DNA of 64,000 nucleotides from an uncultured Aquincola sp. (GTDB taxonomy: Bacteria > Pseudomonadota > Gammaproteobacteria > Burkholderiales > Burkholderiaceae). This document shows positions 33,622 through 42,848 of this stretch, piece after piece (position 1 is the first letter of the stretch; each line of letters starts with the position of its first letter). The translations under genes and the position numbers were made by a program. Under the pieces are notes generated by a model. The model made no database searches. It was not told the DNA's origin and worked only from the letters and a program-made list of their open reading frames with translations. The stretch covers positions 6,081-70,080 of the forward strand of contig CAKZXL010000456.1 of NCBI GenBank assembly GCA_937883885.1. Direction: 5' to 3'.

Positions 33622-34837
33622 AGCGGCGCCCTCCGAGCCTTCGCTGCACCGTGCTCTGCTGGCATTGGTGGTGTGCCAGATTGGCTTGCATGCCTGCACG
33701 CAGGGCGTGCGGTTGGCTGCACCGCTGCAGGCCCTCCAGGGGGGCCAGGGGCCTGCGGCCATCGGACTGCTGATGGCCATGTTCGCGCTGCTGCCGGCCC
33801 TGCTGGCCTTGCCGGCGGGGCGCATGTCCGACCGCTACGGCTACCACCGGCCGGCGCGCATCGCGGGGGCGCTGTCTTTGGTGGGCACCGGTGTCGCGTG
33901 GCTGGACAGCCACTACGCGGCCCTTTGTGCGGCTGCGGCTCTGTGTGGCGCCGGCTCCGGGTTCGGGATGATCGCCGTACAGCGCGCCGCCGGCCGCATG
34001 GCCCGCAGCCGTGCGGAGCGACTGCGCATCTTCAGCTGGGTGGCCATGGCACCTGCAGTGGCCGGGCTCGCGGGTCCGATCCTGACGGGCGTATGGATCG
34101 ACCATGCCGGTTTTCGCAGCGCGTTCGCCGCGCTGGCGCTGCTGCCGGCTGCGATGCTGCTGGTGGCGCAGCTGGTGCCGCAGGAGACCGGTCGCCTGCC
34201 AATCCCGGCCGCGGGGAGCGCTGCGGCCAGACCGAGGCCGGCCTGGGAGCTGCTGCGTGCCGCGCCTTTCCGGCGCCTGCTCCTGGTCAACTGGCTGGTC
34301 GCCACGAGCTGGGACGTCTTCGGCTTCGCGCTGCCCATCCTCGGGCACGGGCGGGGCCTCAGCGCTGCAGCGATCGGCAGTGTGCTGGCCGCTTATGCCG
34401 CGTCTTCGATGGCGGTGCGACTGTTGATTCCGCTGCTGGCGCACCGGCTCTCGCCACGCTGGGTGATGAGCGGCACGCTGTTGATGGTCGCAGCCGTGTT
34501 CGCCGCGTTTCCGCTGCTGCCGGGGGTCGGACCCATGGCGGTCGCTGCGGCGGTGCTGGGGCTGGCGCTCGGCGCGGTGCAGCCGGCCATCCTGTCCAGT
34601 GTGCACGACGTGGCACCGATGCAGCGCCAGGGCGAGGCGCTGGCCGTGCGTTCAATGACGGTCCATGTCTCGATGGCGGCCATGCCGCTCATCTTCGGTG
34701 CTCTCGGCAGCTCGCTGGGGGCGGCGCCACTGTTCTGGCTGATGGCGCTGGCCACCGGAGCCGGTGCACTGCAGGCGTGTGGTGTACGGGCGCAGCCAGT
34801 CAATCCAATGTCTTTGCAACAGGAGTCCAAGCGATGA
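33587..34837 (+). CDS. MFS transporter (GTG start)
   Basis: About 416 residues with twelve predicted helices and the MFS loop motif GRMSDRYGYHR near residue 80. There is no ATG upstream of the first helix, so the GTG at 33587, inside the end of the DMT gene, is the most plausible start; the next ATG would remove TM1. It differs clearly from the three OFA-like MFS proteins elsewhere in this region. Small-molecule efflux is likely but unassigned. Confidence 0.85.
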   Translation: MPQLQTRGESPEAAPSEPSLHRALLALVVCQIGLHACTQGVRLAAPLQALQGGQGPAAIGLLMAMFALLPALLALPAGRMSDRYGYHRPARIAGALSLVGTGVAWLDSHYAALCAAAALCGAGSGFGMIAVQRAAGRMARSRAERLRIFSWVAMAPAVAGLAGPILTGVWIDHAGFRSAFAALALLPAAMLLVAQLVPQETGRLPIPAAGSAAARPRPAWELLRAAPFRRLLLVNWLVATSWDVFGFALPILGHGRGLSAAAIGSVLAAYAASSMAVRLLIPLLAHRLSPRWVMSGTLLMVAAVFAAFPLLPGVGPMAVAAAVLGLALGAVQPAILSSVHDVAPMQRQGEALAVRSMTVHVSMAAMPLIFGALGSSLGAAPLFWLMALATGAGALQACGVRAQPVNPMSLQQESKR

Positions 34838-34874
34838 AGAAGAACAAGCGTGTCCAAACCGGCGGGAGCTGCGC

Positions 34875-35801
34875 ATGAAAGCGGCCGTGATTGCCGAGCG
34901 CGGTGCAGCGCCTGTGGTGGCCGATTTCCGAGAGCCCGTGGCGCAGGAAGGTGCCGTACTGATCGATGTCGATACGGCCGGGCTCGGCGGCTGGGACGTC
35001 TTGGGCGCCTACCGGCTGGGTGTCGAATTTCCCTGTGTGATCCGAGGCGAAGGTGTGGGCCGCGACCCGTCGGGCCGGCGTGTGTACTTTGGCGAGCGAT
35101 CGGTGCAGCCTTTCGGGGCCTGGGCCGAGCGCACGCTGGTGCCCATGGCCGAGGTATGGGCCGTGCCTGACGACATCGACGACGCCACTGCCATCACCAT
35201 GGGCATTGCGGCGACGGGCGCCTGGGTGCCACTGGAGCAGGCGCGCATCCAGCCCGGCGAGCAGGTGCTGGTGCTGGGTGCCACTGGGACGTTGGGCCAG
35301 CTGGCCCTGCAGATGGCCCGGCGCCTGGGAGCGGGCAAGGTGGTGGGCGCGGCTCGTTCCGAACAGGCGCTGGCACTGCTGAAGGCCAAAGGCTGGTGCG
35401 ACGACGTGGTGAAGATGGGGGGCTCCGACGACGCGGCGGCCCTCAAGCAGGTCGCGGGCGCAGGGTTTGACGTCGTGCTCGACCTCGTGTGCGGCGCGCC
35501 GATGATCGCGGCGCTCAAGGCCACCCGCTGGGGTGCGCGGATATTCACCATCGGCACAGGCGCGGGCAGGCAGGTGCCCCTCGATATCGCCGACCTGCTG
35601 TTCCGAACGCTGTCGTGCATCGGCACGGGGCAGCGTCCACCGGCTGATCGGCAGGGCATCTGGGAGCGCCTGCTGCAGTTGCATCGCGAGCAGCCGTTCG
35701 AGGTCGAGCACCAGCGATTCACGTTCGATCAGGCTGCGCAGGCCTGGGCAGCCCAGGTGGCAAGCCCGCACGGCAAGATCACCGCAAGCCTGCGCGGGTG
35801 A
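34875..35801 (+). CDS. zinc-independent quinone oxidoreductase-like MDR
   Basis: A 308-residue medium-chain reductase with the Rossmann motif VLVLGATGTLGQLALQMARRLGA near residue 135 and ALKATRWGARIFTIGTGAG. Neither the catalytic nor structural zinc Cys residues are present, placing it with quinone oxidoreductase/enoyl-reductase-like MDRs. GGGAG lies 8 bases before the start at 34875. It ends the rightward run that begins at 27223; transporters precede it. Confidence 0.9.
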   Translation: MKAAVIAERGAAPVVADFREPVAQEGAVLIDVDTAGLGGWDVLGAYRLGVEFPCVIRGEGVGRDPSGRRVYFGERSVQPFGAWAERTLVPMAEVWAVPDDIDDATAITMGIAATGAWVPLEQARIQPGEQVLVLGATGTLGQLALQMARRLGAGKVVGAARSEQALALLKAKGWCDDVVKMGGSDDAAALKQVAGAGFDVVLDLVCGAPMIAALKATRWGARIFTIGTGAGRQVPLDIADLLFRTLSCIGTGQRPPADRQGIWERLLQLHREQPFEVEHQRFTFDQAAQAWAAQVASPHGKITASLRG

Positions 35802-35813
35802 GCGGCGGATAGG

Positions 35814-35850
35814 AATAAACACCAATGTCAAAATGACATTGGTGTTGATT
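35814..35850. promoter_or_regulatory. long palindromic operator of the monooxygenase/TetR operon
   Basis: Perfect 13-bp arms AACACCAATGTCA (35818-35830) and TGACATTGGTGTT (35834-35846) around AAA; the arms extend to 17 bp (35814-35850) with one mismatch. It ends 36 bp before the monooxygenase ATG. This is the form expected of a TetR operator, and a TetR gene is the second gene of the operon, so autorepression is likely. No T-run follows, so it is not a good terminator for the upstream gene. Confidence 0.75.
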
Positions 35851-35886
35851 AAATGGTCGCCATTGCCACCTCCCTGGAGTTGATCG

Positions 35887-37110
35887 ATGACGAGCCCAAG
35901 CCCCGCATGCCCACCGGTGACCGATCCGGTGGCCGTCGCTCGCAGCCTGGTGCCCTTGCTGGCCACCCACGCCGCAGCGGCCGAGAAAGAGCGGCGTGCC
36001 GCCGAAGTCAGCATCCGCGCGCTGCGCGACGCCGGGTTGCTGCGCATGATGTTCCCGCGTCGCGCTGGCGGGGCCGGCCATCGTTTGATCACCCACATCG
36101 AAACCGTGGCGGAGCTGGCCAAGGGTTGTGCTGGGACGGCCTGGGCTTTCGGGCTTTTGTCCGGCGTCACCGCGTCGGTGGCCTCGATGCCGGCTGCCGT
36201 CGCACAACAGGTCTTCCAAAGCGGTGACGAGCTTGTATGCAGCGTGGCGGGCCAGACCGGCACCGCGCGTGAGAGTGGTGAGGGTTACGTCGTTGACGGC
36301 GCATGGGGCTATGCGTCAGGTTGCCTGCATGCCGACTGGGCCTTGAACGGCGTGCGCATCCTCGACCGCGACGGCCAGGTGGTCGACGCCGGCTTTGCGC
36401 TGCTGCGCATCGACGGCGGTCAGGTGACGATCCGCGATACCTGGCATGTGTCAGGTCTGGCCGCCTCCGGCAGCAACACCGTGGTGGCCGAACAGGTGGC
36501 CGTGCCTCGGTCGCTGGTGCTGCGCTTTTCGCAGATGCGCCAGGCAGCCGGCCAGCCCGCGGCGGCGGCCGCGTCCTCGCTGGAGCCGCGCGACCGCTGG
36601 CCGGTGGAGCCGCTGTTTCCGCTGGGTGTGTTGTCGCCCATGCTGGGGGCGGCCACGGCCCTGCTCGACGCCGTGGTGGCCGGCGCCAAGCAACGCCCGA
36701 TCATCGGGTGGAAGTACGCCAACCAGGCCGAATCGCAGGTCTTCGTCAGCCAGATCGGTGAGGCTGCACTCGACATCGACTCGGCCTGGTTGCACGTGCG
36801 ACGCGCTGCCGCTGCGGTCGACGACACAGCCCAGGAGCGCCCGCTGACCGGCCTGGAGAAGGCAAGGGTGCAGGCCGATTGCGGTCACGCCATGCGCCAT
36901 TTGCGGCGTGCCGGCGAGCGTCTGATGGACGTGGCCGGCCCCGGCGCCTTCGCTTCGTCGAGCCCGCTGCAGCGGTTTTGGCGCGACCTGAGCGTGGGGA
37001 CACGTCACACCGCTCTCAACAGTGCGCTGTCGTCCGAGCTGCACGGCCGCGCGCTGTTGGGGCTGGATTCCAATCTTCACCTGCTGAGCCGCCTCGACGC
37101 GGCCGCCTGA
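35887..37110 (+). CDS. acyl-CoA dehydrogenase-fold flavin monooxygenase (HsaA/HpaH-like oxygenase component)
   Basis: A 407-residue class D flavin monooxygenase. Family features: RAAEVSIRALRDAGLLRMMFPRRAGG near residue 40, GCAGTAWAFGLL, GAWGYASGCLHADWALNG near residue 140 and DTWHVSGLAASGSNTV. It uses FMNH2 or FADH2 supplied by a separate reductase, which is encoded two genes downstream at 37893. It hydroxylates a phenolic substrate next to an existing hydroxyl, for example to make a catechol for extradiol cleavage. First gene after the 35814-35850 palindrome. Confidence 0.9.
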   Translation: MTSPSPACPPVTDPVAVARSLVPLLATHAAAAEKERRAAEVSIRALRDAGLLRMMFPRRAGGAGHRLITHIETVAELAKGCAGTAWAFGLLSGVTASVASMPAAVAQQVFQSGDELVCSVAGQTGTARESGEGYVVDGAWGYASGCLHADWALNGVRILDRDGQVVDAGFALLRIDGGQVTIRDTWHVSGLAASGSNTVVAEQVAVPRSLVLRFSQMRQAAGQPAAAAASSLEPRDRWPVEPLFPLGVLSPMLGAATALLDAVVAGAKQRPIIGWKYANQAESQVFVSQIGEAALDIDSAWLHVRRAAAAVDDTAQERPLTGLEKARVQADCGHAMRHLRRAGERLMDVAGPGAFASSSPLQRFWRDLSVGTRHTALNSALSSELHGRALLGLDSNLHLLSRLDAAA

Positions 37111-37113
37111 ACC

Positions 37114-37896
37114 ATGCGCAAGACGCCAAGCGCCCGCTTGTCCGACACCGCAGCGCCTCGGCGCGGCGGCCCGGTGGCACCCCAGGCCGATGACTTCCGC
37201 AGCCGCGTCGCAGCGCAGAAGCGCGAGCGCATGCGTGAGCGCCTGATCGAAGCAACGCTCCAGGCCTATGCCGGGTCCACGCCCGGACTGCGACCGGTGA
37301 TCGACGATGTCGTCCGCGTGGCGGGCGTGTCGCGCGGCAGCTTCTACAAGTACTTCGACTCGATCGAGGACATCCTGCCGGAACTCGGTCAGCGCATGGC
37401 CGACGAGATGGTCGACGCCTTCCAGCGCCTGTTCGGCGACGTGGCCGATCCGGCGCTTCGCATCGCTGCAGGGCCGCTGCTGAGCTTTTGCCGATCGGCG
37501 ATGGACCCCACGCATGTGGCCTGTACCGAGAGTGTGGATTTCGTGGCCTACTTCGAGCACGGACGGCTGCACGGCATGACGGTGACCGACCAATTGCTGG
37601 CCGCCCGTCAAGCCGGTGTGCTGTGTTTTGATTCGCTGGAAGCGGCCATCGACCTGGTCACCGGCGCCACGATGGAAGGCTCGCGACGGGTGCAGCGCGC
37701 CCCGCGTCTGAATGTGGTGCACGCCCAGGCCTTGACCGTCGCCATCCTGTGCGGCCTGGGCATGGCCCGCGCCTCCGCCCAAACTGCCGCCGACCAGGCG
37801 TGGCAGCTGCTGATGGCGCGTTGCGCGGACCTGCCCTGGTGGCGGCCGGGACAGCTCCAGCCGATCGATGGCAGCGACGCGGTGCAGCAACGATGA
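37114..37896 (+). CDS. TetR-family regulator between oxygenase and reductase
   Basis: A 260-residue regulator with a TetR helix-turn-helix near residues 65-90 (VIDDVVRVAGVSRGSFYKYF) and a helical sensor domain. The N-terminal ~40 residues are basic and low complexity. It lies 3 bp after the oxygenase gene and overlaps the reductase start by ATGA, so all three are co-translated. It most likely binds the palindrome at 35814-35850. Placement of the repressor between the two enzyme components is unusual. Confidence 0.92.
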   Translation: MRKTPSARLSDTAAPRRGGPVAPQADDFRSRVAAQKRERMRERLIEATLQAYAGSTPGLRPVIDDVVRVAGVSRGSFYKYFDSIEDILPELGQRMADEMVDAFQRLFGDVADPALRIAAGPLLSFCRSAMDPTHVACTESVDFVAYFEHGRLHGMTVTDQLLAARQAGVLCFDSLEAAIDLVTGATMEGSRRVQRAPRLNVVHAQALTVAILCGLGMARASAQTAADQAWQLLMARCADLPWWRPGQLQPIDGSDAVQQR

Positions 37897-38408
37897 GTGC
37901 CGCCACCAGCATCGACCCCCGGGCCTTGCGTACGGCCTTCGGGCAGTTCGCCACAGGCATCACCGTGGTCACCACGACCGACGAGAACGGCGCGCCCGTG
38001 GGCCTGACGGCCAACTCGTTCACGTCCGTTTCGCTGGACCCGCCGCTCGTGCTGTTTTGCCTGGATCGTCGGTCGGCCAGCCTGGGGCGCTTCCTGAGCG
38101 CACCCTGCTTCGGCATCAACGTGCTGGGCAGCACGCAACAGGCGCTGTCCAGCCGATTCGCTTCGCGCAGCGTGGAGGACCGCTTCGCCGGTGTCGGCTG
38201 GACCCTGCAGTCATCGGGCGTGCCCTGGCTCGAAGGTGCCGTGGCCCGCTTTGCTTGCGACATTCACGGCATTCATGACGCCGGTGACCATCTCGTCTTC
38301 ATCGGCCATGTGCGGCATTTCGAGACCAATGCCGAGACCGAGCCGCTGCTCTATTTCCAAGGACGCTATCACGTGCTGGCCAACGCAGACGTCTGCGCCG
38401 CTTCGTAG
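37893..38408 (+). CDS. flavin reductase component (HsaB/HpaC-like)
   Basis: A 171-residue flavin reductase of the split-barrel family: ALRTAFGQFATGITVVTT at the start, GLTANSFTSVSLDPPLVLFCL near residue 45 (flavin binding), and DHLVFIGHVRHFE near the end. It supplies reduced flavin to the oxygenase at 35887. The start overlaps the TetR stop. Family length is 160-180. Confidence 0.94.
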   Translation: MSAATSIDPRALRTAFGQFATGITVVTTTDENGAPVGLTANSFTSVSLDPPLVLFCLDRRSASLGRFLSAPCFGINVLGSTQQALSSRFASRSVEDRFAGVGWTLQSSGVPWLEGAVARFACDIHGIHDAGDHLVFIGHVRHFETNAETEPLLYFQGRYHVLANADVCAAS

Positions 38409-38433
38409 AACCCCCCACAGAGAACCCGCCGCC

Positions 38434-38790
38434 ATGAACACTCCCGACACCGCCACCATCCGCCGCTTCATCGTTCGCCAGTCCGACTGCTGGAACAGCG
38501 GCCGGCACGCCGACTTCCTCGCGCTCTACCGTGAATTCGCGGCGAACTCGCTGACGATCGAGTACGTGGGGAAGTCCACGCTAACGGGCGATGCTGCCTG
38601 GGCTGGCCTGCAGTCCATGTGGGACGGCTATGCGCGCATGGTGAAGATCCAGCCCGTCGAGATCATCGTCAACGGCACCAGTGCCGCCTGCTACTACCGC
38701 AACCTGTGGACGGACAAGGCCGAGCACAGCACCGGCATCGAGGTCTACGAGTTCGGCGAAGGCACGGTGAAGCTGCGCGTTTTCCACTGA
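38434..38790 (+). CDS. NTF2/SnoaL-like small protein, copy 2
   Basis: A 118-residue paralogue of 6955-7317 and 43674-44105, sharing CWNSGR, LTIEYVG, GLQSMWDGY and a Val-Asn-Gly-x-x-Ala strand before the C-terminal IEVYEFGEGTVKLRVFH. It probably belongs to the monooxygenase operon, starting 25 bp after the reductase gene. The 3-prime end overlaps the convergent GST gene by 46 bp. Function unassigned; NTF2-fold isomerases or dehydratases are possible. Confidence 0.85.
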   Translation: MNTPDTATIRRFIVRQSDCWNSGRHADFLALYREFAANSLTIEYVGKSTLTGDAAWAGLQSMWDGYARMVKIQPVEIIVNGTSAACYYRNLWTDKAEHSTGIEVYEFGEGTVKLRVFH

Positions 38791-39371
38791 AGCGCGCGCT
38801 GGCGCGCGGGCCGGTCGGCCAGGGCCAGGTATCGCGCCAGCACTTCGCTGCGCGGCAGCAGTGCGCGGGCATGGTCGAACAGGCTCATGAACAGCACATC
38901 CGCGGCGGTGAACCGATCCCCGAGCAGGTAGGGGCCGCCATCACGCAGCGTGTCCTCGATGTGGTCGGCCATCCGCCGGTCGAGCGCCGCCATGGGCGGG
39001 TCGCTTGCCAGCAGGCCGGCCCCCTTCATGTAGTACAGCGGCTCGGCCACGCCCACCTGATAGAACAGCCAGCTCAGGTACGCGCCGCGCAGGGCCTGGC
39101 CCGGGGGCACGCCGACAGGGCTGCTCGGATGCAGGTCTGTCAGGTAAAGCGCGATCGCACCCGACTCCGTCACCACGTGACCGTCGTGCACCAGGGCAGG
39201 CGCATAGCCGTGCGGATGTGGATTCGGCGGGTCGCCGGGCAGGGCACCCGCGGGAACGGGCGCGCCCGGGCCGGCGGGCACGACGATGACGCGGCAGCTG
39301 GCCTGCAGTTCTTCCAGCAGCCAGGCGATGCGCGACGAAAACGATCCGGGTGAATGGAAGAAGGTCAGCAT
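38745..39371 (-). CDS. glutathione S-transferase family protein
   Basis: A 208-residue GST with the thioredoxin-fold start MLTFFHSPGSFSSRIAWLLEEL (catalytic Ser/Tyr region), ALVHDGHVVTESGAIALYL (the Glu-Ser glutathione contact) near residue 65 and an all-helical C-terminal half. The start at 39371 gives the family length; longer frames upstream look non-coding. It could open rings of, or detoxify, electrophilic intermediates. Alone and convergent with the NTF2 gene. Confidence 0.9.
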   Translation of the reverse strand: MLTFFHSPGSFSSRIAWLLEELQASCRVIVVPAGPGAPVPAGALPGDPPNPHPHGYAPALVHDGHVVTESGAIALYLTDLHPSSPVGVPPGQALRGAYLSWLFYQVGVAEPLYYMKGAGLLASDPPMAALDRRMADHIEDTLRDGGPYLLGDRFTAADVLFMSLFDHARALLPRSEVLARYLALADRPARQRALQWKTRSFTVPSPNS

Positions 39372-39547
39372 GGCCCATGGTGCACTTCCCGGGAGTTGGA
39401 TCTGCCCTGCAGGTATCGCTGAAGTGCAGACCTCGCATTGATGAAACACCGGCCGAGGCAGTGTTCAGGGTTTGCGATGAAGTGAACGGCTGGATGCCTA
39501 TCTAAGATCAGACATAGATTCTGCAATCAGAAGAACGAGGAAACGCA

Positions 39548-40519
39548 GTGGATTGGATGCGCATGTGTTTGGCCTGCGCCTGGGCCGCCATCACCGCCGG
39601 GCTGTCGGTACCCGCTGCCGCTGCGGGGTACCCCGAGAAGATGATCACCTTCGTCACGCCGTTCACCGCCGGTGCGGCGCCCGACGTGCTGGTACGTGCG
39701 ATGGCTGCCGAGATCGCGAAGGCAACAGGCGTGCAGACCATCGTCGAGAACAAGCCCGGCGCCAGCTCGATGCTGGCCGCCCAGGCCGTGGCCAAGGCCG
39801 CACCCGACGGTTACACCGTGCTGGTCACCGGCAACGTCGCGTTCACGGGTAACCCGCACGTCTTCAAAAAACTCTCCTACGACCCGGTCGCGGATTTCAC
39901 CCCCGTGAATACCGTGGCCAAGGGCCCGATGTACCTCTACGTCAACCGGGAGAAGATGCCGGTCCGGCGCATTGCCGACTTCATCGATCTGGTCAAGAAG
40001 AACCCTGGCAGGTTCTCCTTTGCCTATACAAGCATCACCAGCCGCTTGCCGGCCGAGGTGCTGCGCAAATCAGCCGGCCTGGACATCGTCGGCGTGCCTT
40101 ATCGCAGCGGCAATGCGGCCATGCCCGACCTGCTCAGCGGCCAGGTCGACATGCTCTTCACCGATTTGTCCGGCATGCCCTTTGTGCAGTCGAGCAAGCT
40201 GTTCGCCATCGGCGTGACCGATGCTGTGCGCAGCCCGTTTGCACCGGAGCTCTCCACGTTCGAGGAGGCCGGCGTCAAGCACATGGACATCGGCTTCTGG
40301 CTCGGCGTGTTCCTGCCGGCCAGGGCGCCTGCCGATGTGGTGCGACGCCTCGACGGCCTGCTTCACCGCGCGGCTCTGACGCCCGAGGCCAAGGCCGCCA
40401 ACAGCAAGCTCGGCACGGTGCCCTTCCTGCTGCCGCCGGGCCAGCTCGGCAGATTCCAGGCCGAAGAGAGCGCGCTTTGGAGCCAGATCGTCCGAGACGC
40501 GGGCATCCAACCCGAGTGA
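39548..40519 (+). CDS. Bug-type (TTT family) periplasmic substrate-binding protein
   Basis: A 323-residue protein with a signal peptide (CLACAWAAITAGLSVPAAAAG) and the Bug fold: ITFVTPFTAGAAPDVLVRAMA near residue 34, NKPGASSMLAAQAVAKAAPDGYTVLV near residue 70 and PYRSGNAAMPDLLSGQVDM near residue 185. Bug proteins capture organic acids in the periplasm. The GTG start at 39548 follows GAGGAA. No TctA/TctB membrane genes are adjacent, so it is an orphan receptor, common in Burkholderiales. Confidence 0.93.
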   Translation: MDWMRMCLACAWAAITAGLSVPAAAAGYPEKMITFVTPFTAGAAPDVLVRAMAAEIAKATGVQTIVENKPGASSMLAAQAVAKAAPDGYTVLVTGNVAFTGNPHVFKKLSYDPVADFTPVNTVAKGPMYLYVNREKMPVRRIADFIDLVKKNPGRFSFAYTSITSRLPAEVLRKSAGLDIVGVPYRSGNAAMPDLLSGQVDMLFTDLSGMPFVQSSKLFAIGVTDAVRSPFAPELSTFEEAGVKHMDIGFWLGVFLPARAPADVVRRLDGLLHRAALTPEAKAANSKLGTVPFLLPPGQLGRFQAEESALWSQIVRDAGIQPE

Positions 40520-40624
40520 GACCGGGCGCTGCGTGGCGTCCCCATCCATCCATCAACAGGCGCATCCGCTGCCAGTCCACAGAGCCGGGACGGGCGAGGC
40601 TGCGCATATCTGGAGGCACGACGA

Positions 40625-41593
40625 GTGCAACATCCCTGCATCGCGGCCGCAGTCGCCGCGGTCTGCGCGGCGCTGTCCGGCCCCGCCGCGGCCCAGTCGT
40701 CCGTCGTGGTCTTCGGGAAGATCGATTCCGGCTACGTCAACAAGATCGGTACCAAGGCCGCCAAAGGCGAGAATGGCCTGGGAGAAGGCGCGCAGAGCCG
40801 CGTCGGCTTTCGTGGCACCGAAGAGCTCGGCGGCGGGCTGAAGGCCTTCTTCTGGCTTGAGCATCGCTTTCGCTCCGACACCGGCCAGACAACGGCCGCG
40901 CGTTTCTGGCAGGGGCAGTCCATCCTCGGCCTGCAGGGCCCATGGGGCAGCGTTTCACTGGGCCGTGACTACATCGCCGGCTATGTCGAGGTGCAGATGG
41001 CGCCAGACCCCTTCATCCACACGGGGGTGTCGTCGATGGTCTCCTTCGGCAACGGCAACATCGGCACCGTGCGCAACGACGGCGCGGTGACCTACAAGAT
41101 CGACCGTGCGGGCTTCGGCTTGCAGGCACAGGTGGCCAACGCCCGGAACCCCAACTCGGCGACGCTCCCGGCGGCCGACACCGCCAAGCACCCGACCGGG
41201 CTGAGCGCGAGCTACCGCAGCGGGCCGGTCTTCGTCGGCTACAGCTACGAGAACCCGGGCGGCGAGCACGATCACTGGCACTTTGCCGCCGCCCAGGCCA
41301 CGGTGGGACCGGTGACGTTGGCGGGAGGCTACGGACAGGGCAGGACCAACACGCTGGAGAGGCGCCGAAGCTGGATCGTCGGCGCCTTTATGCCGGTCGG
41401 CAGCGGACGGCTGAAGGCGGTGTACGGGGACCTGCGCAACACCAGCGGCGACGCCACCATCAGTCGCAAGTACGCTGTCGGCTACAACCACAACCTCACC
41501 AGACGCAGCTTCCTCTACGCCAACTTCGCGCGGGACACGCAGGCCACGGCCGACAGGAATGGCGTGGACATTGGCATGCAGCACAACTTCTGA
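40625..41593 (+). CDS. Gram-negative porin
   Basis: A 322-residue general porin of the beta-proteobacterial type: signal peptide ending PAAAQ, first strand SSVVVFGKIDSGYV, GLGEGAQSRVGFRGTEELGGGLKAFFWLEHRF, GPWGSVSLGRDYI and a terminal Phe (GVDIGMQHNF) needed for outer-membrane assembly. GTG start with GGAGG upstream. Follows the Bug gene by 105 bp; the pair probably brings a substrate through the envelope. Confidence 0.94.
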   Translation: MQHPCIAAAVAAVCAALSGPAAAQSSVVVFGKIDSGYVNKIGTKAAKGENGLGEGAQSRVGFRGTEELGGGLKAFFWLEHRFRSDTGQTTAARFWQGQSILGLQGPWGSVSLGRDYIAGYVEVQMAPDPFIHTGVSSMVSFGNGNIGTVRNDGAVTYKIDRAGFGLQAQVANARNPNSATLPAADTAKHPTGLSASYRSGPVFVGYSYENPGGEHDHWHFAAAQATVGPVTLAGGYGQGRTNTLERRRSWIVGAFMPVGSGRLKAVYGDLRNTSGDATISRKYAVGYNHNLTRRSFLYANFARDTQATADRNGVDIGMQHNF

Positions 41594-41609
41594 GTGGAGG
41601 TGCCCAGCC

Positions 41610-42848
41610 TCACGGGGCTGCGGGCTCGATCGACACGCGCCTTGTGAGCGCCAGCACCACCATGCCTGCGCAGGCCGACGCCAGCAGCGAGGTCGAGACG
41701 GAGGTGCGACTGGCGAGCTCGCCCCACAGCGCAGCGCCCAGCGCGCTGCCACCCATGATGCTCATCTGGTAGATCGCCATGCCGCGGGCCCGCAACGAAG
41801 GCGGGAGCAAGAGCTGGGCGCTCATGGTCAGTGTGTTGACCGTGCAGAGCCAGATGCCCCCCGACAGCGCGAGCGCGATGCCCAGCAGCCACAGGTTGGG
41901 TGCCACCACCGCACCCGCAGTGGCGGCGGCATAGCCCAGCACACCGAGCTTGACGACCCGGTTGCGGGCAGCGAGCCCTGGAAGGCCGGGCAGCAACAAA
42001 GCGGCCGCGACGGCACCGGCGCCCATCGCGGCAAGCAGCGTCGTGTAGACGGCTGCTTCGACGCTGATCTCGCGCGCGACCAACGGCAGCAAGGCGATGA
42101 GGCCGATCGTCTGCATGAAGAAGAACCACGCTCGCAGCAGGATGGCACGCAGCGTCGGCGTGCGCATGGCGTAACGCAGCCCTTCTGCGATGGCGCTCCA
42201 CAACGGCTGCACCGGCCCGGCGGCGGGGGTGCCGCGCGGCAGCGGGCCGGAGACGGGCGCCCGCAGCACCATTGTGCATGCCAGTGCGGACATTGCGGCA
42301 TTGGTGGCGAACACGGCTGCGGACCCGAGCGCAGCGATCATCACGCCTGCCAGCAGTGGCCCTACGATGCGGGTGAAGTTCATCGCCAACGCATTGAGCG
42401 TCAACGCCGGACCCAGCTGATGTGGTGGTACCAAGTCGGGCACCAGGGCCGAAAAAGCCGGGAAGCGCAGCGCCAGGCCGATGCCATTGGCCACGCACAG
42501 CAGCAGCAGCCAGTGGGGTGTCAGCGAATCAAGGGCCGACATGGCGGCCAGCAGGGCTGCGGTGACCGCGATGAAGCCCTGCGCCCATCCGTACACCCGC
42601 CGCCGGTCGAGTCGATCGGCCAGGGCGCCGCTGGGCAGGCCCAGCAGGAAGAGCGGCAGACTGCCGGCAGCTTGCACCAGCGCCACCATCATCGCGTCGT
42701 CGGTGAGCTGGGCCATTCGCCATGACGCCGTGACCTCGTGCATCCACATCGCCACGTTGCCTGCGAGCCAGGCGAGCCACAGCTGCCGGAACTGCGACTG
42801 GGCCAATGGCCCGTACAGGGGCGACCGGCAGCGGCCGGGCTTAGCCAC
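41610..42848 (-). CDS. MFS_3 (EntS-like) exporter
   Basis: A 412-residue MFS protein starting SPLYGPLAQSQFRQLWLAWLAGNVAMWMHEV, the hallmark of the MFS_3/EntS group; LPSGALADRLDRRRV is the loop motif near residue 75. It is the last gene of the leftward operon from 48044 and its start overlaps the SDR stop by 8 bp. Probably an efflux pump for a metabolite. Confidence 0.9.
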   Translation of the reverse strand: MAKPGRCRSPLYGPLAQSQFRQLWLAWLAGNVAMWMHEVTASWRMAQLTDDAMMVALVQAAGSLPLFLLGLPSGALADRLDRRRVYGWAQGFIAVTAALLAAMSALDSLTPHWLLLLCVANGIGLALRFPAFSALVPDLVPPHQLGPALTLNALAMNFTRIVGPLLAGVMIAALGSAAVFATNAAMSALACTMVLRAPVSGPLPRGTPAAGPVQPLWSAIAEGLRYAMRTPTLRAILLRAWFFFMQTIGLIALLPLVAREISVEAAVYTTLLAAMGAGAVAAALLLPGLPGLAARNRVVKLGVLGYAAATAGAVVAPNLWLLGIALALSGGIWLCTVNTLTMSAQLLLPPSLRARGMAIYQMSIMGGSALGAALWGELASRTSVSTSLLASACAGMVVLALTRRVSIEPAAP

